Shown here piece after piece: positions 6,758 through 13,900 of a stretch of DNA of 16,375 nucleotides. The DNA comes from Planctomycetales bacterium. GTDB lineage: Bacteria > Planctomycetota > Planctomycetia > Isosphaerales > Isosphaeraceae. Under the pieces are notes generated by a model. It was given only the letters and a program-made list of their open reading frames with translations. It was not told the origin of the DNA and searched no databases. A program made the position numbers and the translations under genes. The DNA lies in the NCBI GenBank assembly GCA_027451455.1, contig DAIDJI010000036.1, positions 1-16,375 on the forward strand, in the 5' to 3' direction. The stretch's first letter is position 1. Each line of letters begins with the position of its first letter.

Positions 6758-7894
6758 TCAATAGGAGTCGGAGCTGATGACCTCGCCGCCGGCGATGGTG
6801 CCGAGGGCGTACCAGGTGATCGGGCTGACCGAGTTCTTGATGAAGTGGACCGAGCCGTCCACGAAGACGGCGTTGACGCCGCCGGCGTGCTGGCTGCTGG
6901 CGTTGAGCGCCATGTAGGTCGGTCCGCCGTCGTTCTCGTCGACCGAGTCCCAGTCCATGGGGACCATTCGGCCGGCGAGCGGCGAGCCGGTGTATCGGCT
7001 GAGGGCCAGCGGGTCGCCATTCGGCGTGATCGCGGTGGTGAAGCCCGAGTAGTAGACGCCGCCGTCGAAGGCCCGGGTGTGGCCGATCGGCCCGCCCGAC
7101 TTGATCTTCGAGCTCGGCGTGCTGCACGAGGCGATCTGCGCCAGCAGGGCCTGGACCGAGGCCGGTCCCGGGGCGGGGATGTTCGTCGGCGACCAGCCGG
7201 ACGGGCCCTGGGGCGTGCTGTAGCAGCTCCGCATCTGGGCGTGGCCGATCAGGCCCTCGGAGGCCGCGATCGTGTTGCTGGTTCCGTCGGTGACCATCGC
7301 GATCCGGCGCGTGTAATTGGGGCCGAACATCGATCGGTTCATCGGGCCGACGGGGTTGCTGCTCCCGTTCCAGTTGACCGACCAGACGTACCAGTCGCCG
7401 TTGCAGGTCCCGTAGCTGGTCGTCGAGGAGAACGTGCCGCCGAGCGAGTTGTCGTTGATGTGCGAGCCGGGGTCGCTCGGGCAGAACATGAACGCCAGCG
7501 GGGTCATCGAGACGGTCGTGTTTGGCGGATCATCGTAGGCCCAGTTGGCGAAGTTGATCGAATTGAACAGCGCCCCCTGCTCGACGAACGGGTAGGCGCG
7601 GGCGATCGGGCTCCAGGTCGAGGCGTAGATGAAGCTGCCTGCCGAGCCGCCGGGCATCGGGGTCAGGAATGAGGCCGGGGGGAAGCTGCCGTTGGCACTG
7701 TCGTAGTTCATGAACGCCAGGCCGAGCTGCTTCAGATTATTCGTGCATTGGGCGCGGCGGGCGGCCTCGCGCGCGGCCTGAACGGCGGGCAGGAGCAGGG
7801 CGATCAGAACCGCGATGATCGCAATCACCACTAGAAGCTCGATGAGTGTGAAGCCAGCACGGCGCCGGGACCGGCTAACGAGACCGAGTCGCAT
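6758..7894 (-). CDS. DUF1559 family protein with type IV pilin-like leader (copy A)
   Basis: DUF1559 proteins are the large planctomycete family of pseudopilin-like envelope proteins. Their exact role is unknown. A basic leader ends in AGFTLIE (13-19), the prepilin peptidase site with cleavage expected between Gly14 and Phe15, and Glu19 at position +5. A hydrophobic helix (about 16-36) and the family helix PAVQAAREAARRAQC follow. The C-terminal part contains the family motif H-x9-DG (DG at 346-347, in NAVFVDGSVHFI). With 378 residues it has the usual family length. I prefer the ATG at 7894, preceded by GAGG at a suitable distance. The in-frame ATG at 7912 adds six residues and is possible. 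The copy B gene lies 197 bp upstream on the same strand and the lipoprotein A gene lies downstream. Confidence 0.93.
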   Translation of the reverse strand: MRLGLVSRSRRRAGFTLIELLVVIAIIAVLIALLLPAVQAAREAARRAQCTNNLKQLGLAFMNYDSANGSFPPASFLTPMPGGSAGSFIYASTWSPIARAYPFVEQGALFNSINFANWAYDDPPNTTVSMTPLAFMFCPSDPGSHINDNSLGGTFSSTTSYGTCNGDWYVWSVNWNGSSNPVGPMNRSMFGPNYTRRIAMVTDGTSNTIAASEGLIGHAQMRSCYSTPQGPSGWSPTNIPAPGPASVQALLAQIASCSTPSSKIKSGGPIGHTRAFDGGVYYSGFTTAITPNGDPLALSRYTGSPLAGRMVPMDWDSVDENDGGPTYMALNASSQHAGGVNAVFVDGSVHFIKNSVSPITWYALGTIAGGEVISSDSY

Positions 7895-7958
7895 GAAAAA
7901 ACCTCGTGACATTCATTGGAGAGAAACACCGAAGATCACATGATCGATCCGGTCACCT

Positions 7959-7964
7959 ATATTA
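7959..7964 (-). promoter_or_regulatory. Possible -10-like hexamer upstream of DUF1559 copy A
   Basis: The minus strand reads TAATAT here, about 65 bp before the start codon in an otherwise GC-rich spacer. No convincing -35 box lies 16-18 bp upstream (CCACAA at best), so this is only a weak candidate for a separate promoter of copy A. Confidence 0.2.
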
Positions 7965-8091
7965 GAACCCTGGCCCGGTGCTTGTGGTGAAGGTTGCGCG
8001 AATCTTTGCGTAAGGTGTCGTGATCGCCGCGTGCAGGAAGGGTTTGGAGGGTCATCCGCGGCGATCCGGGGGGTTTGCTGTGCGGACGGGC

Positions 8092-9243
8092 TCAATAGGA
8101 GTCGGAGCTGATGACCTCGCCGCCGGCGATGGTGCCGAGGCCGCGCCAGGTCAGCGGGCTGACCGAGTTCTTGATGAAGTGGACCGAGCCATCGACGAAG
8201 ACGGCGTTGGCGCCGCCGGGGTGGAAGCTGCTGGCGGCCAGAGACATGTAGGTTGGTCCGCCGTCGTTCTCGTCGACCGAGTCCCAGTCCATGGCGACGT
8301 TCTCGCCGGCATCGGACCGGCCTGTCGCCCGGCTGACGGTTGAGACATTCATGTTGGGGGGCATGGCGGTGGTCATTCCTGAGTAGTAGACGCCGCCGTT
8401 GTTCCACCGGGTATGGCCGATTGGCCCGCCCGCCTTCACCTTGCCCGTCTTGGCGCCGCTGCACGAGGAGATCAGGTAGGCCAGCGCCGCCGCCGAATTG
8501 GGCCCGGGGAGGGGGACGTTCGTCGGGGACCAGGTGCCGGTGGTGGGGTCGGAGGTCGGGGTGCCGGGGCTGAGGCAGCTTCGCATCTGGGGGTGGCCGA
8601 TGTAGCCCTCAGCGGCCGCGATGGTGTTGCTCGTCCCGTCGGTGACCATGGCGAGCTTGCGCGAGTAGTTGGGGCCGAACATCGATCGGTTCATCGGGCC
8701 GATCGGGTTGTTGCTTCCGTTCCAGTTGACCGACCAGACGTACCAGTCGCCGTCGCAGGTTCCGTAGCTGGTCGTCGCGTCGCCGGTTCCGCCCATCGAG
8801 GCATCGTCGAAGCGGTCGCCGGGGTCGCTCGGGCAGACGAGGAACGAGATGGAGGTGTACTCGACCGTCGTGTTCGGCGGCTTGCTGCAATTCCAGCTCC
8901 AGTTGATCGAATTGTACAGCGGCGACTGCTCCATGTAGGCCATCGCCCGAGCCAGCGCGCTCCACGATGAGTTCATGTACCAGCTCCCCACCGAGCCGCC
9001 GGGCATCGGGAGCAGGACGGACGTCATCGGGTACGAACCGTTCGAGCTTTCGTAGTTGGCGAACGCCAGGCCGAGCTGCTTCAGGTTATTCGTGCACTGG
9101 GCCCGGCGGGCGGCCTCGCGCGCGGCCTGGACGGCGGGCAGGAGCAGGGCGATCAGAACCGCAATGATCGCGATCACCACCAGAAGCTCGATGAGCGTGA
9201 AGCCGGCGCGGTCGTGACGCCGGTGGGCAGCCATCAATGTCAT
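8092..9243 (-). CDS. DUF1559 family protein with type IV pilin-like leader (copy B)
   Basis: Close paralogue of the gene at 6758-7894. The 383-residue product has the same AGFTLIE leader (cleavage expected at Gly14/Phe15), hydrophobic helix and AREAARRAQC helix. The central region is shared almost word for word (for example NGDWYVWSVNWNGS in copy A and DGDWYVWSVNWNGS here), as is the C-terminal H-x9-DG motif (DG at 351-352). The final 14 residues, GTIAGGEVISSDSY, are identical in both. The most variable part is about residues 65-140, which in pilin-like folds would face outward. The ATG at 9243 is used. An ATG three codons later is equally close to the leader, and neither has a clear ribosome-binding site. 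A paralogous lipoprotein gene (9400-9822) lies 156 bp upstream on the same strand, the reverse order of the copy A pair. Confidence 0.93.
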   Translation of the reverse strand: MTLMAAHRRHDRAGFTLIELLVVIAIIAVLIALLLPAVQAAREAARRAQCTNNLKQLGLAFANYESSNGSYPMTSVLLPMPGGSVGSWYMNSSWSALARAMAYMEQSPLYNSINWSWNCSKPPNTTVEYTSISFLVCPSDPGDRFDDASMGGTGDATTSYGTCDGDWYVWSVNWNGSNNPIGPMNRSMFGPNYSRKLAMVTDGTSNTIAAAEGYIGHPQMRSCLSPGTPTSDPTTGTWSPTNVPLPGPNSAAALAYLISSCSGAKTGKVKAGGPIGHTRWNNGGVYYSGMTTAMPPNMNVSTVSRATGRSDAGENVAMDWDSVDENDGGPTYMSLAASSFHPGGANAVFVDGSVHFIKNSVSPLTWRGLGTIAGGEVISSDSY

Positions 9244-9331
9244 GGAGGATTCCCTCGATTTGTTCGTGTTTCGCAGAGGGCTATTCGTTAATCACGCAAT
9301 CGTAGTCGGCGCATGTTATCGACTCGGAAAC

Positions 9332-9354
9332 TTTTCGTGGTGAAGGGATCGGGT
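9332..9354. repeat. Solo remnant of the palindromic repeat right end
   Basis: TTTTCGTGGTGAAGGGATCGGG here resembles the right arm plus joining spacer of the 4797-5150 array (TTTTCGTGGTGAATGGAATCGGG). No matching left arm is nearby. It lies between lipoprotein B and DUF1559 copy B. The match is short and could be chance. Confidence 0.3.
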
Positions 9355-9399
9355 ATGTGAAAAGAAGATGTTGTGAGCGAAATGGATATTTCGATTTAC

Positions 9400-9822
9400 T
9401 TAATGGATTTCGAGGGGAAATTCGGAGTGTTCGGCGTCGACATTGGCGGAGAGGCCCGAGGCGGCTGGGCTGGCCAGCTTGGTGGCGAGGGCGTCGCGCG
9501 GGCTCTTGATTCCGGTCTCGGTGATGGTGATCCTGTGGTGGCCGGGGACGGCGCCGTCGCCGGGTTTGTAGGTGCCGAGGGTGAAGGTGCCGTCGGACTG
9601 GATCGGGCCGGTGGCGGGTCGGCCGTAGTCGTCGGGCTCGAAGGTGACGGTTCCCTTTGCGACCGGCTGGCCCTTGTACGTGACCTTTCCCTTCACGGGG
9701 ACCAGTTCGGTTCGGACATCGGCACCGCTGCTCACCCGGGAACCGCAGCCGAGCGGGGCGAGGGCCAGCGTGAGGAGCAGGAACAGGGCGGTCGTGGAGA
9801 GGGCTCTCGGGGCGATGAGCAT
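9400..9822 (-). CDS. Small lipoprotein with carboxypeptidase-regulatory/transthyretin-like fold (copy B)
   Basis: This 140-residue paralogue of the lipoprotein at 6238-6651 has a long hydrophobic signal segment (11-25) ending in APLGC, so Cys26 is the probable lipidated residue. The residue at -3 is Pro rather than the usual Leu/Val, so lipidation is likely but the lipobox is atypical. The mature part repeats VPVKGKVTYKGQPVAKG (41-57), PGHHRITITETGIKSPRDA and DAEHSEFPLEIH. The predicted fold is a prealbumin-like beta sandwich, with a structural or binding role at the envelope rather than an enzymatic one. The ATG at 9822 has GGGAG about 9 bases upstream. A longer in-frame start at 9915 would put 31 residues before the signal peptide and is rejected. 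It is the first gene of the same-strand envelope group. Confidence 0.84.
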   Translation of the reverse strand: MLIAPRALSTTALFLLLTLALAPLGCGSRVSSGADVRTELVPVKGKVTYKGQPVAKGTVTFEPDDYGRPATGPIQSDGTFTLGTYKPGDGAVPGHHRITITETGIKSPRDALATKLASPAASGLSANVDAEHSEFPLEIH

Positions 9823-10018
9823 GGAGGGCTCCCGTGGTGGGGCGTCGCCGAACGAGGGGATGCGGGGCCCCTCGGGCGCGGTGGCCTGAACAATCGCAAT
9901 CGATCGCGATCCCATCCCTGCGATCGATCCGACGATCCTACAGGCGTCCGGTGGGGGAATCGGCGTGGAAATGGAGAAGATTGCGTGAAAGGGCGGCCCT
10001 GGACTCGGAGGATGGGGT

Positions 10019-12235
10019 TCAGGGGGTGGTGGTGGCGAGGGCGGGGAGGTGGGCCGCGTCGTGCGAATGGGCGAGGCGGGACGAGGCGATTCGGAGGTCG
10101 ATCCGGACTTCCCACCGGCCTCGCTCGTCGGCGCGGACGTGCCAGTGGGGGAGGATGGCGGAGGACTGGTAGACGCTCTCGATGCCGCCTTCGCTCCGGC
10201 TGACGGTCTGGATCGGGAAGCACCAGAGGCCGGCGGCCTGGGACCAGCCGAGTGAGACGACCAGGTCGAGCCACTCGTCGGTGAGGGAGAGGCCGGTGGT
10301 GTGGGGGCGGTCGAGGGTTGTGTCGAGGGTGCCGAGGCGGTTGCCGGAGGGGTCGGAATAGTAGCGGTCGGGGGCGTGGCCGGCCATTGCGGCGAGGTTG
10401 ATCTCGACGGCGAAGTGCAGGCAGGCGTCGGGTGGGAGGTCTTCCAGCTCGTAGGTGACGGAGAGCGTCGGCGAGCCGGCGGCGGCCTCGATCGTCTTGC
10501 GAATCCGGATCGCGTGCCCGCCGGCGCGGCCGGGACGTTCCAGAACGGCGGCGACCCGTCCCGCTTCGCGGCGGAGGCGGGCGAGGTAGGCTCCGCCGAC
10601 GAAGTCGCCCTGTTCGATCGATCGGCCGGCGATCAGATCTTCCGGCGAGGCGTCGATCGGGTAGAAGTGGTCGACCATCGCCTTGCGGGGGTGGTCGTCG
10701 TAGACGAGCAGGTTTTCCAGCCCGCTTTGTTTCATCGCGACCGAGCCCGAGCCGTCGGAGCCCCACTGATCGCCGATTTCGGAGCTGGAGCCGTTGCCCT
10801 CGGGCGATCGGGCGGCGGCGTCCCGGATGGCGGCGTGGTAGGGCTCGGGGCGGCGGTCGAGGGTCGCCAGAAGGTTGGTCAAGGCGGCTCGGGCGTCGAG
10901 TTCGTAGATCTGCCCGCCCTGCGCTGGTCGGACCAGGGCGATGAAGTGCTCGTTCTCGATCCGGATTTCCTGGCGGGCGTCGAGGTTCCAGTCGGCGGCC
11001 TCAATTGAGGCGCGGGGTCCGGATCTGGCCTCGGCCTCGTCGAGGGCGTTATCGGCGGCGATCAGGCTCCGGTAGATTGCGTTTCGGAGGTGCGGCAAGT
11101 ACAGGCCGCCGAACGAGCCGTGCCAGTAGGGGCAATTGCACTGGCCCCGGTGCAGTTCCTGGCGGGCGGCCTCGAGGTAGTCGGGGTCGGCGGTGCCGGC
11201 GTCTTCCAGGGCGGCGAGGCGTCGGGCGACGGCGAGCATCCGCGTGTACATTTCATCGCATTCGGCGTATTTTGCCTTGAAGTTGCGCCAGGAGCCGCCG
11301 GGGCGGAAGAAGCGGGCGACCTCGCCGCCGTCGTCGATGGATTCGACTCTGCGCACGGCGCGTCGGTAGGCGGCCTCGGCCTCGGGGGCGAGGGCCCACT
11401 CGGTCATCTCCCGGTAAGAGCCGTCGGGCAGATAGACCTTGCCGTTGGGAAGGGTCGCGTCGACAGCGCGGGCCATGGTGGTGGTTTCGAGCCAGTCGCG
11501 GTTGCCGAGGAGCATCTCGCAGAATCGGTGCAGCCAGCCCCGGTTGTAGACGTGGTCGAACGTCTCGGGCCAGGAGCCGAACTTCTCGCCGTCGTCGGCA
11601 AAGACGACGGTGGCGCCGGGGCGGTGGTCGGCCAGTCTTCGGAGGAATTCATAGGTCTGGTGCGGCTCGCGAAACGGGATGTTGTAGCGGAGCGGCTCGG
11701 AGATCGGGAAGACCTTCAGGAGGCGGCCGTCGTCCTCGGTGAGGTAATAGCCGAGGGCGTCGTCGGCCGGGATGCCGGCGCGGAGGAACTGCGCGTCATC
11801 GAGCGCAGTGTATTCGATCCCCGCCTCGGCGATCGACGAGGCGAGGCCCTGCTCCCAGACCCGCTCGGCGACCCAGGCGCCCCGGACCTTCGCCCCAAGG
11901 TTCTCACCGATGTACCGCGAGAACGACCGGATCTGTGCGACGCGGTCGCGGTGGGGGATCATCGTCAAAATCGGCTCGTAAAATCCGCCGCCGAGGATCT
12001 CGACCCGGCCCGCGGCGACCATCCGACGAAGCCGATCGATGTACTCGGGCTTCCGGTCGACGAGCCACTCCAGGAGCGGCCCGGAGGTGTGCAGGACGAA
12101 GGGGATCTCCGGGTAGCCCTCGATCACGTCGAGGAACGGCCGGTAGGCGGTCCGATACGCCTCCTCAAACACCCCATCGAAGTTGCCGACCGGCTGGTGG
12201 TCGTGCAGCGCCAGGATCAACCGGACCTGAGACAT
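10019..12235 (-). CDS. GH57 alpha-glucan enzyme, 4-alpha-glucanotransferase-like
   Basis: GH57 retaining enzymes act on alpha-1,4 glucans. This 738-residue protein matches the Thermococcus 4-alpha-glucanotransferase type, which moves maltodextrin segments between chains. The N-terminal barrel carries HDHQP at 11-15 and GGGFYEPIL at 82-90. The nucleophile region is GAWVAERVWE, with Glu124 the likely nucleophile. The acid/base region is FADDGEKFG (212-220), with Asp214 or Asp215 the likely acid. The C-terminal half from about 400 is beta-rich, like the accessory domains of this subfamily (DUF1925/DUF1926 type). No signal peptide is seen, so it is cytoplasmic. The ATG at 12235 starts with MSQVRLILALHDH. 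A GTG at 12250 adds five residues. It is on the same strand as galT and the second GH57, separated by a 316-bp repeat-filled gap. Maltodextrin or glycogen turnover is the likely role, and an alpha-amylase activity is possible. Confidence 0.88.
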   Translation of the reverse strand: MSQVRLILALHDHQPVGNFDGVFEEAYRTAYRPFLDVIEGYPEIPFVLHTSGPLLEWLVDRKPEYIDRLRRMVAAGRVEILGGGFYEPILTMIPHRDRVAQIRSFSRYIGENLGAKVRGAWVAERVWEQGLASSIAEAGIEYTALDDAQFLRAGIPADDALGYYLTEDDGRLLKVFPISEPLRYNIPFREPHQTYEFLRRLADHRPGATVVFADDGEKFGSWPETFDHVYNRGWLHRFCEMLLGNRDWLETTTMARAVDATLPNGKVYLPDGSYREMTEWALAPEAEAAYRRAVRRVESIDDGGEVARFFRPGGSWRNFKAKYAECDEMYTRMLAVARRLAALEDAGTADPDYLEAARQELHRGQCNCPYWHGSFGGLYLPHLRNAIYRSLIAADNALDEAEARSGPRASIEAADWNLDARQEIRIENEHFIALVRPAQGGQIYELDARAALTNLLATLDRRPEPYHAAIRDAAARSPEGNGSSSEIGDQWGSDGSGSVAMKQSGLENLLVYDDHPRKAMVDHFYPIDASPEDLIAGRSIEQGDFVGGAYLARLRREAGRVAAVLERPGRAGGHAIRIRKTIEAAAGSPTLSVTYELEDLPPDACLHFAVEINLAAMAGHAPDRYYSDPSGNRLGTLDTTLDRPHTTGLSLTDEWLDLVVSLGWSQAAGLWCFPIQTVSRSEGGIESVYQSSAILPHWHVRADERGRWEVRIDLRIASSRLAHSHDAAHLPALATTTP

Positions 12236-12297
12236 CCCCTGGACCCTCACTCGCTCGTTCGTTCACGACCACGGATATTGACCGGAAGACAGGGAGG

Positions 12298-12489
12298 AAC
12301 CACGAAAAACACGGAGGACACGAAAGAGAGACAGGTTCTGGAGGAGAATCCAGATTCCAGATGCCGGATTCCAGAGCCCAGATTCCCGATTCCCGATTTC
12401 CAATTCAAGATGGTAGATTCCAAATCTAGATGAAAGATTCCATGAATGGGATTGGGATTTCTTTCGTGCCCTTCGTGTTTTTCGTGGTT
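12298..12489. repeat. MITE-like palindromic element, left copy (192 bp) beside galT
   Basis: The element begins AACCACGAAAAACACGGAGG and ends with the inverse CCTTCGTGTTTTTCGTGGTT, giving terminal inverted repeats of about 29 bp with a few mismatches. GGAGG/CCTCC extends the palindrome outward to 12293-12494. The core 12347-12409 is nine degenerate 7-bp units of the ATTCCAG/ATTCCCG type, followed by a conserved AAATCTAGAT. A second copy in reverse orientation lies at 13709-13887 on the other side of galT. No coding capacity is evident. The gap 12236-12551 contains this element and the heptamer tract, and I see nothing else in it. Confidence 0.9.
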
Positions 12490-12493
12490 CCTC

Positions 12494-12521
12494 CTGATAC
12501 CTGATACCTGATACCTGTTAC
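12494..12521. repeat. 7-bp tandem repeat CTGATAC x4
   Basis: Three perfect CTGATAC units and a fourth CTGTTAC follow the left palindromic element directly. The outer flank of the right element (13691-13705, GAATCAAGAATCAGG, read inverted) has a degenerate version of the same heptad. The tract is therefore probably part of the mobile or duplicated unit. It lies about 30 bp beyond the galT stop codon. Confidence 0.85.
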
Positions 12522-12551
12522 CTCATTCTGACGACTTCAGTGGTGCTGGGA

Positions 12552-13631
12552 TCATCGATTCAAGGGCTGGGTCTGGGTCTGCGGGTTGCGGGCGTGGGTC
12601 GGGCCGGGTTCGTGGTTGTGTGGGCCTGCGGTGACATCGGCGTCGCGGAGGAAACCGGCGGCGTCCTCGGGCGGGACCGGGTTGATGTAGAAGCCCGAGC
12701 CCCATTCGAAGCCGGCCACGCGGGTGAGCCTCGGGATGATCTCGATGTGCCAATGGTAATGCGGGAGGCCGGCGTGGTCAAACGGCGCCGTGTGCACGAT
12801 GTAATTGTATGCCGGCGAATCGAGCGCCATCTCCAGCTTGCCCAGGACCTGATGGAGGACGTGGCCCAGGTCGTCGACGGCTGGCTTGGGGATCTCTTCG
12901 AAGTGGCTCGAGTGGGCCTTCGGGACGATCCAGGTCTCGAACGGGAACCGGCTGGCGAACGGGCAGAACACCGAGAAGTGCGGGGTATCCAGGACGATCC
13001 GCTTCTCGCCAGCGAGTTCTTGCTGGACAATGTCGCAGTAGATGCACCGCCCGCGATAATGGAAAAACTCCAGGGCGCCGGTCATTTCTTCCCAGACCGA
13101 GATGGGGACGATCGGCGTGACGATGAGCTGGCTGTGAGTATGCTCCAGGCTGGCGCCTCCGGCGGCACCGACGTTTTTGAAGAGCATCCCGTGGACGAGG
13201 CGATTGTCGCGCTTGAGGTCGTTGAGCCGGTCGCGATAGGCCCAGAGGACCTCCCGGATATTGTCCTCGCCGAGCGTCGCCATGCTCTTGTGGTGCCGCG
13301 GACTCTCGATGATGACCTCGTGGGCACCGATGCCGGCCATCATGTCATAGATGCCATCGCCGCGCTTCTGGAGACTTCCCTCGACCTTGAGCGCAGGGAA
13401 GCGGTTCGGGACGACACGGACCCGCCATCCTGGCCCGTTGGGCCGCGAGCCGAACTCACGATAGGCGAGGATTTCCGGCGGCGTTCGCTCCTCGCTCCCC
13501 TCGCAGAACGGGCAGCTTTCCGGCGTCTCGGCCACGGGCGGATCGGGCCGGAAGTCGTGCGGGCGCTTCGCTCGCTCGTGTGCGATGATAACCCACCGGC
13601 CGACGATGGGATCTTTTCTTAGCTCGGGCAT
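12552..13631 (-). CDS. galT: Galactose-1-phosphate uridylyltransferase family protein
   Basis: GalT-family enzymes (HIT superfamily) swap a nucleotidyl group between sugar 1-phosphates through a covalent histidine intermediate. This 359-residue protein has the zinc-type CPFC (40-43) and CIYC (197-200) pairs. The VVPNRFPAL block is at 73-81. The active-site H-T-H-S-Q is at 164-168, equivalent to H-P-H-G-Q in E. coli GalT, with His166 the likely nucleophile and Gln168 conserved. HYHWHIEIIPR at 291-301 closes the fold. The middle Pro is Thr here. Relatives with this site include UDP- or ADP-glucose phosphorylases, so the substrate may not be galactose 1-phosphate. The position between two alpha-glucan enzymes fits glucose 1-phosphate chemistry. 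The ATG at 13631 has GGAG upstream. A longer frame to 13697 adds an unrelated tail. The last about 25 residues are polar and low in complexity. Inverted copies of a palindromic element flank the gene. Confidence 0.88.
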   Translation of the reverse strand: MPELRKDPIVGRWVIIAHERAKRPHDFRPDPPVAETPESCPFCEGSEERTPPEILAYREFGSRPNGPGWRVRVVPNRFPALKVEGSLQKRGDGIYDMMAGIGAHEVIIESPRHHKSMATLGEDNIREVLWAYRDRLNDLKRDNRLVHGMLFKNVGAAGGASLEHTHSQLIVTPIVPISVWEEMTGALEFFHYRGRCIYCDIVQQELAGEKRIVLDTPHFSVFCPFASRFPFETWIVPKAHSSHFEEIPKPAVDDLGHVLHQVLGKLEMALDSPAYNYIVHTAPFDHAGLPHYHWHIEIIPRLTRVAGFEWGSGFYINPVPPEDAAGFLRDADVTAGPHNHEPGPTHARNPQTQTQPLNR

Positions 13632-13708
13632 GGCTCCGCTCCCGCTAACTGGGGGGCCTCGATTTCGGATGAAACCCCGAAATGCACGGAGAATCAAGAA
13701 TCAGGAGG

Positions 13709-13887
13709 AACCACGAAAAACACGAAGGGCACGAAAGAAATCCCAATCCAAATTCATGGAATTTTTCATCTAGATTTGGAATCTACCATCTTGGACTGGA
13801 AATCGGGAATCGGGGCCCTGGAATCTGGAATCTGGATTCGCCTCCAGAACCCGTCTCCCTTTCGTGTTCTCCGTGTTTTTCGTGGTT
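13709..13887. repeat. MITE-like palindromic element, right copy (179 bp, inverted relative to the left copy)
   Basis: Read on the minus strand it aligns along its whole length with the element at 12298-12489: terminal arms, GGTTCTGGAGG, heptad core, AAATCTAGAT and the GGATTGGGATTTC block. The core (13790-13838) has seven heptads against nine in the left copy. With one extra base elsewhere, this accounts exactly for the 13-bp length difference. It fills most of the gap 13632-13900 between galT and the upstream GH57 gene. Confidence 0.9.
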
Positions 13888-13900
13888 GCGTCTTTGTCCG

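Noticed and set aside
11090..12433. Plus-strand frame of 447 codons opposite the GH57 gene
   Set aside because: It is the antisense shadow of a gene with GH57 catalytic regions, and its end runs through the palindromic element.
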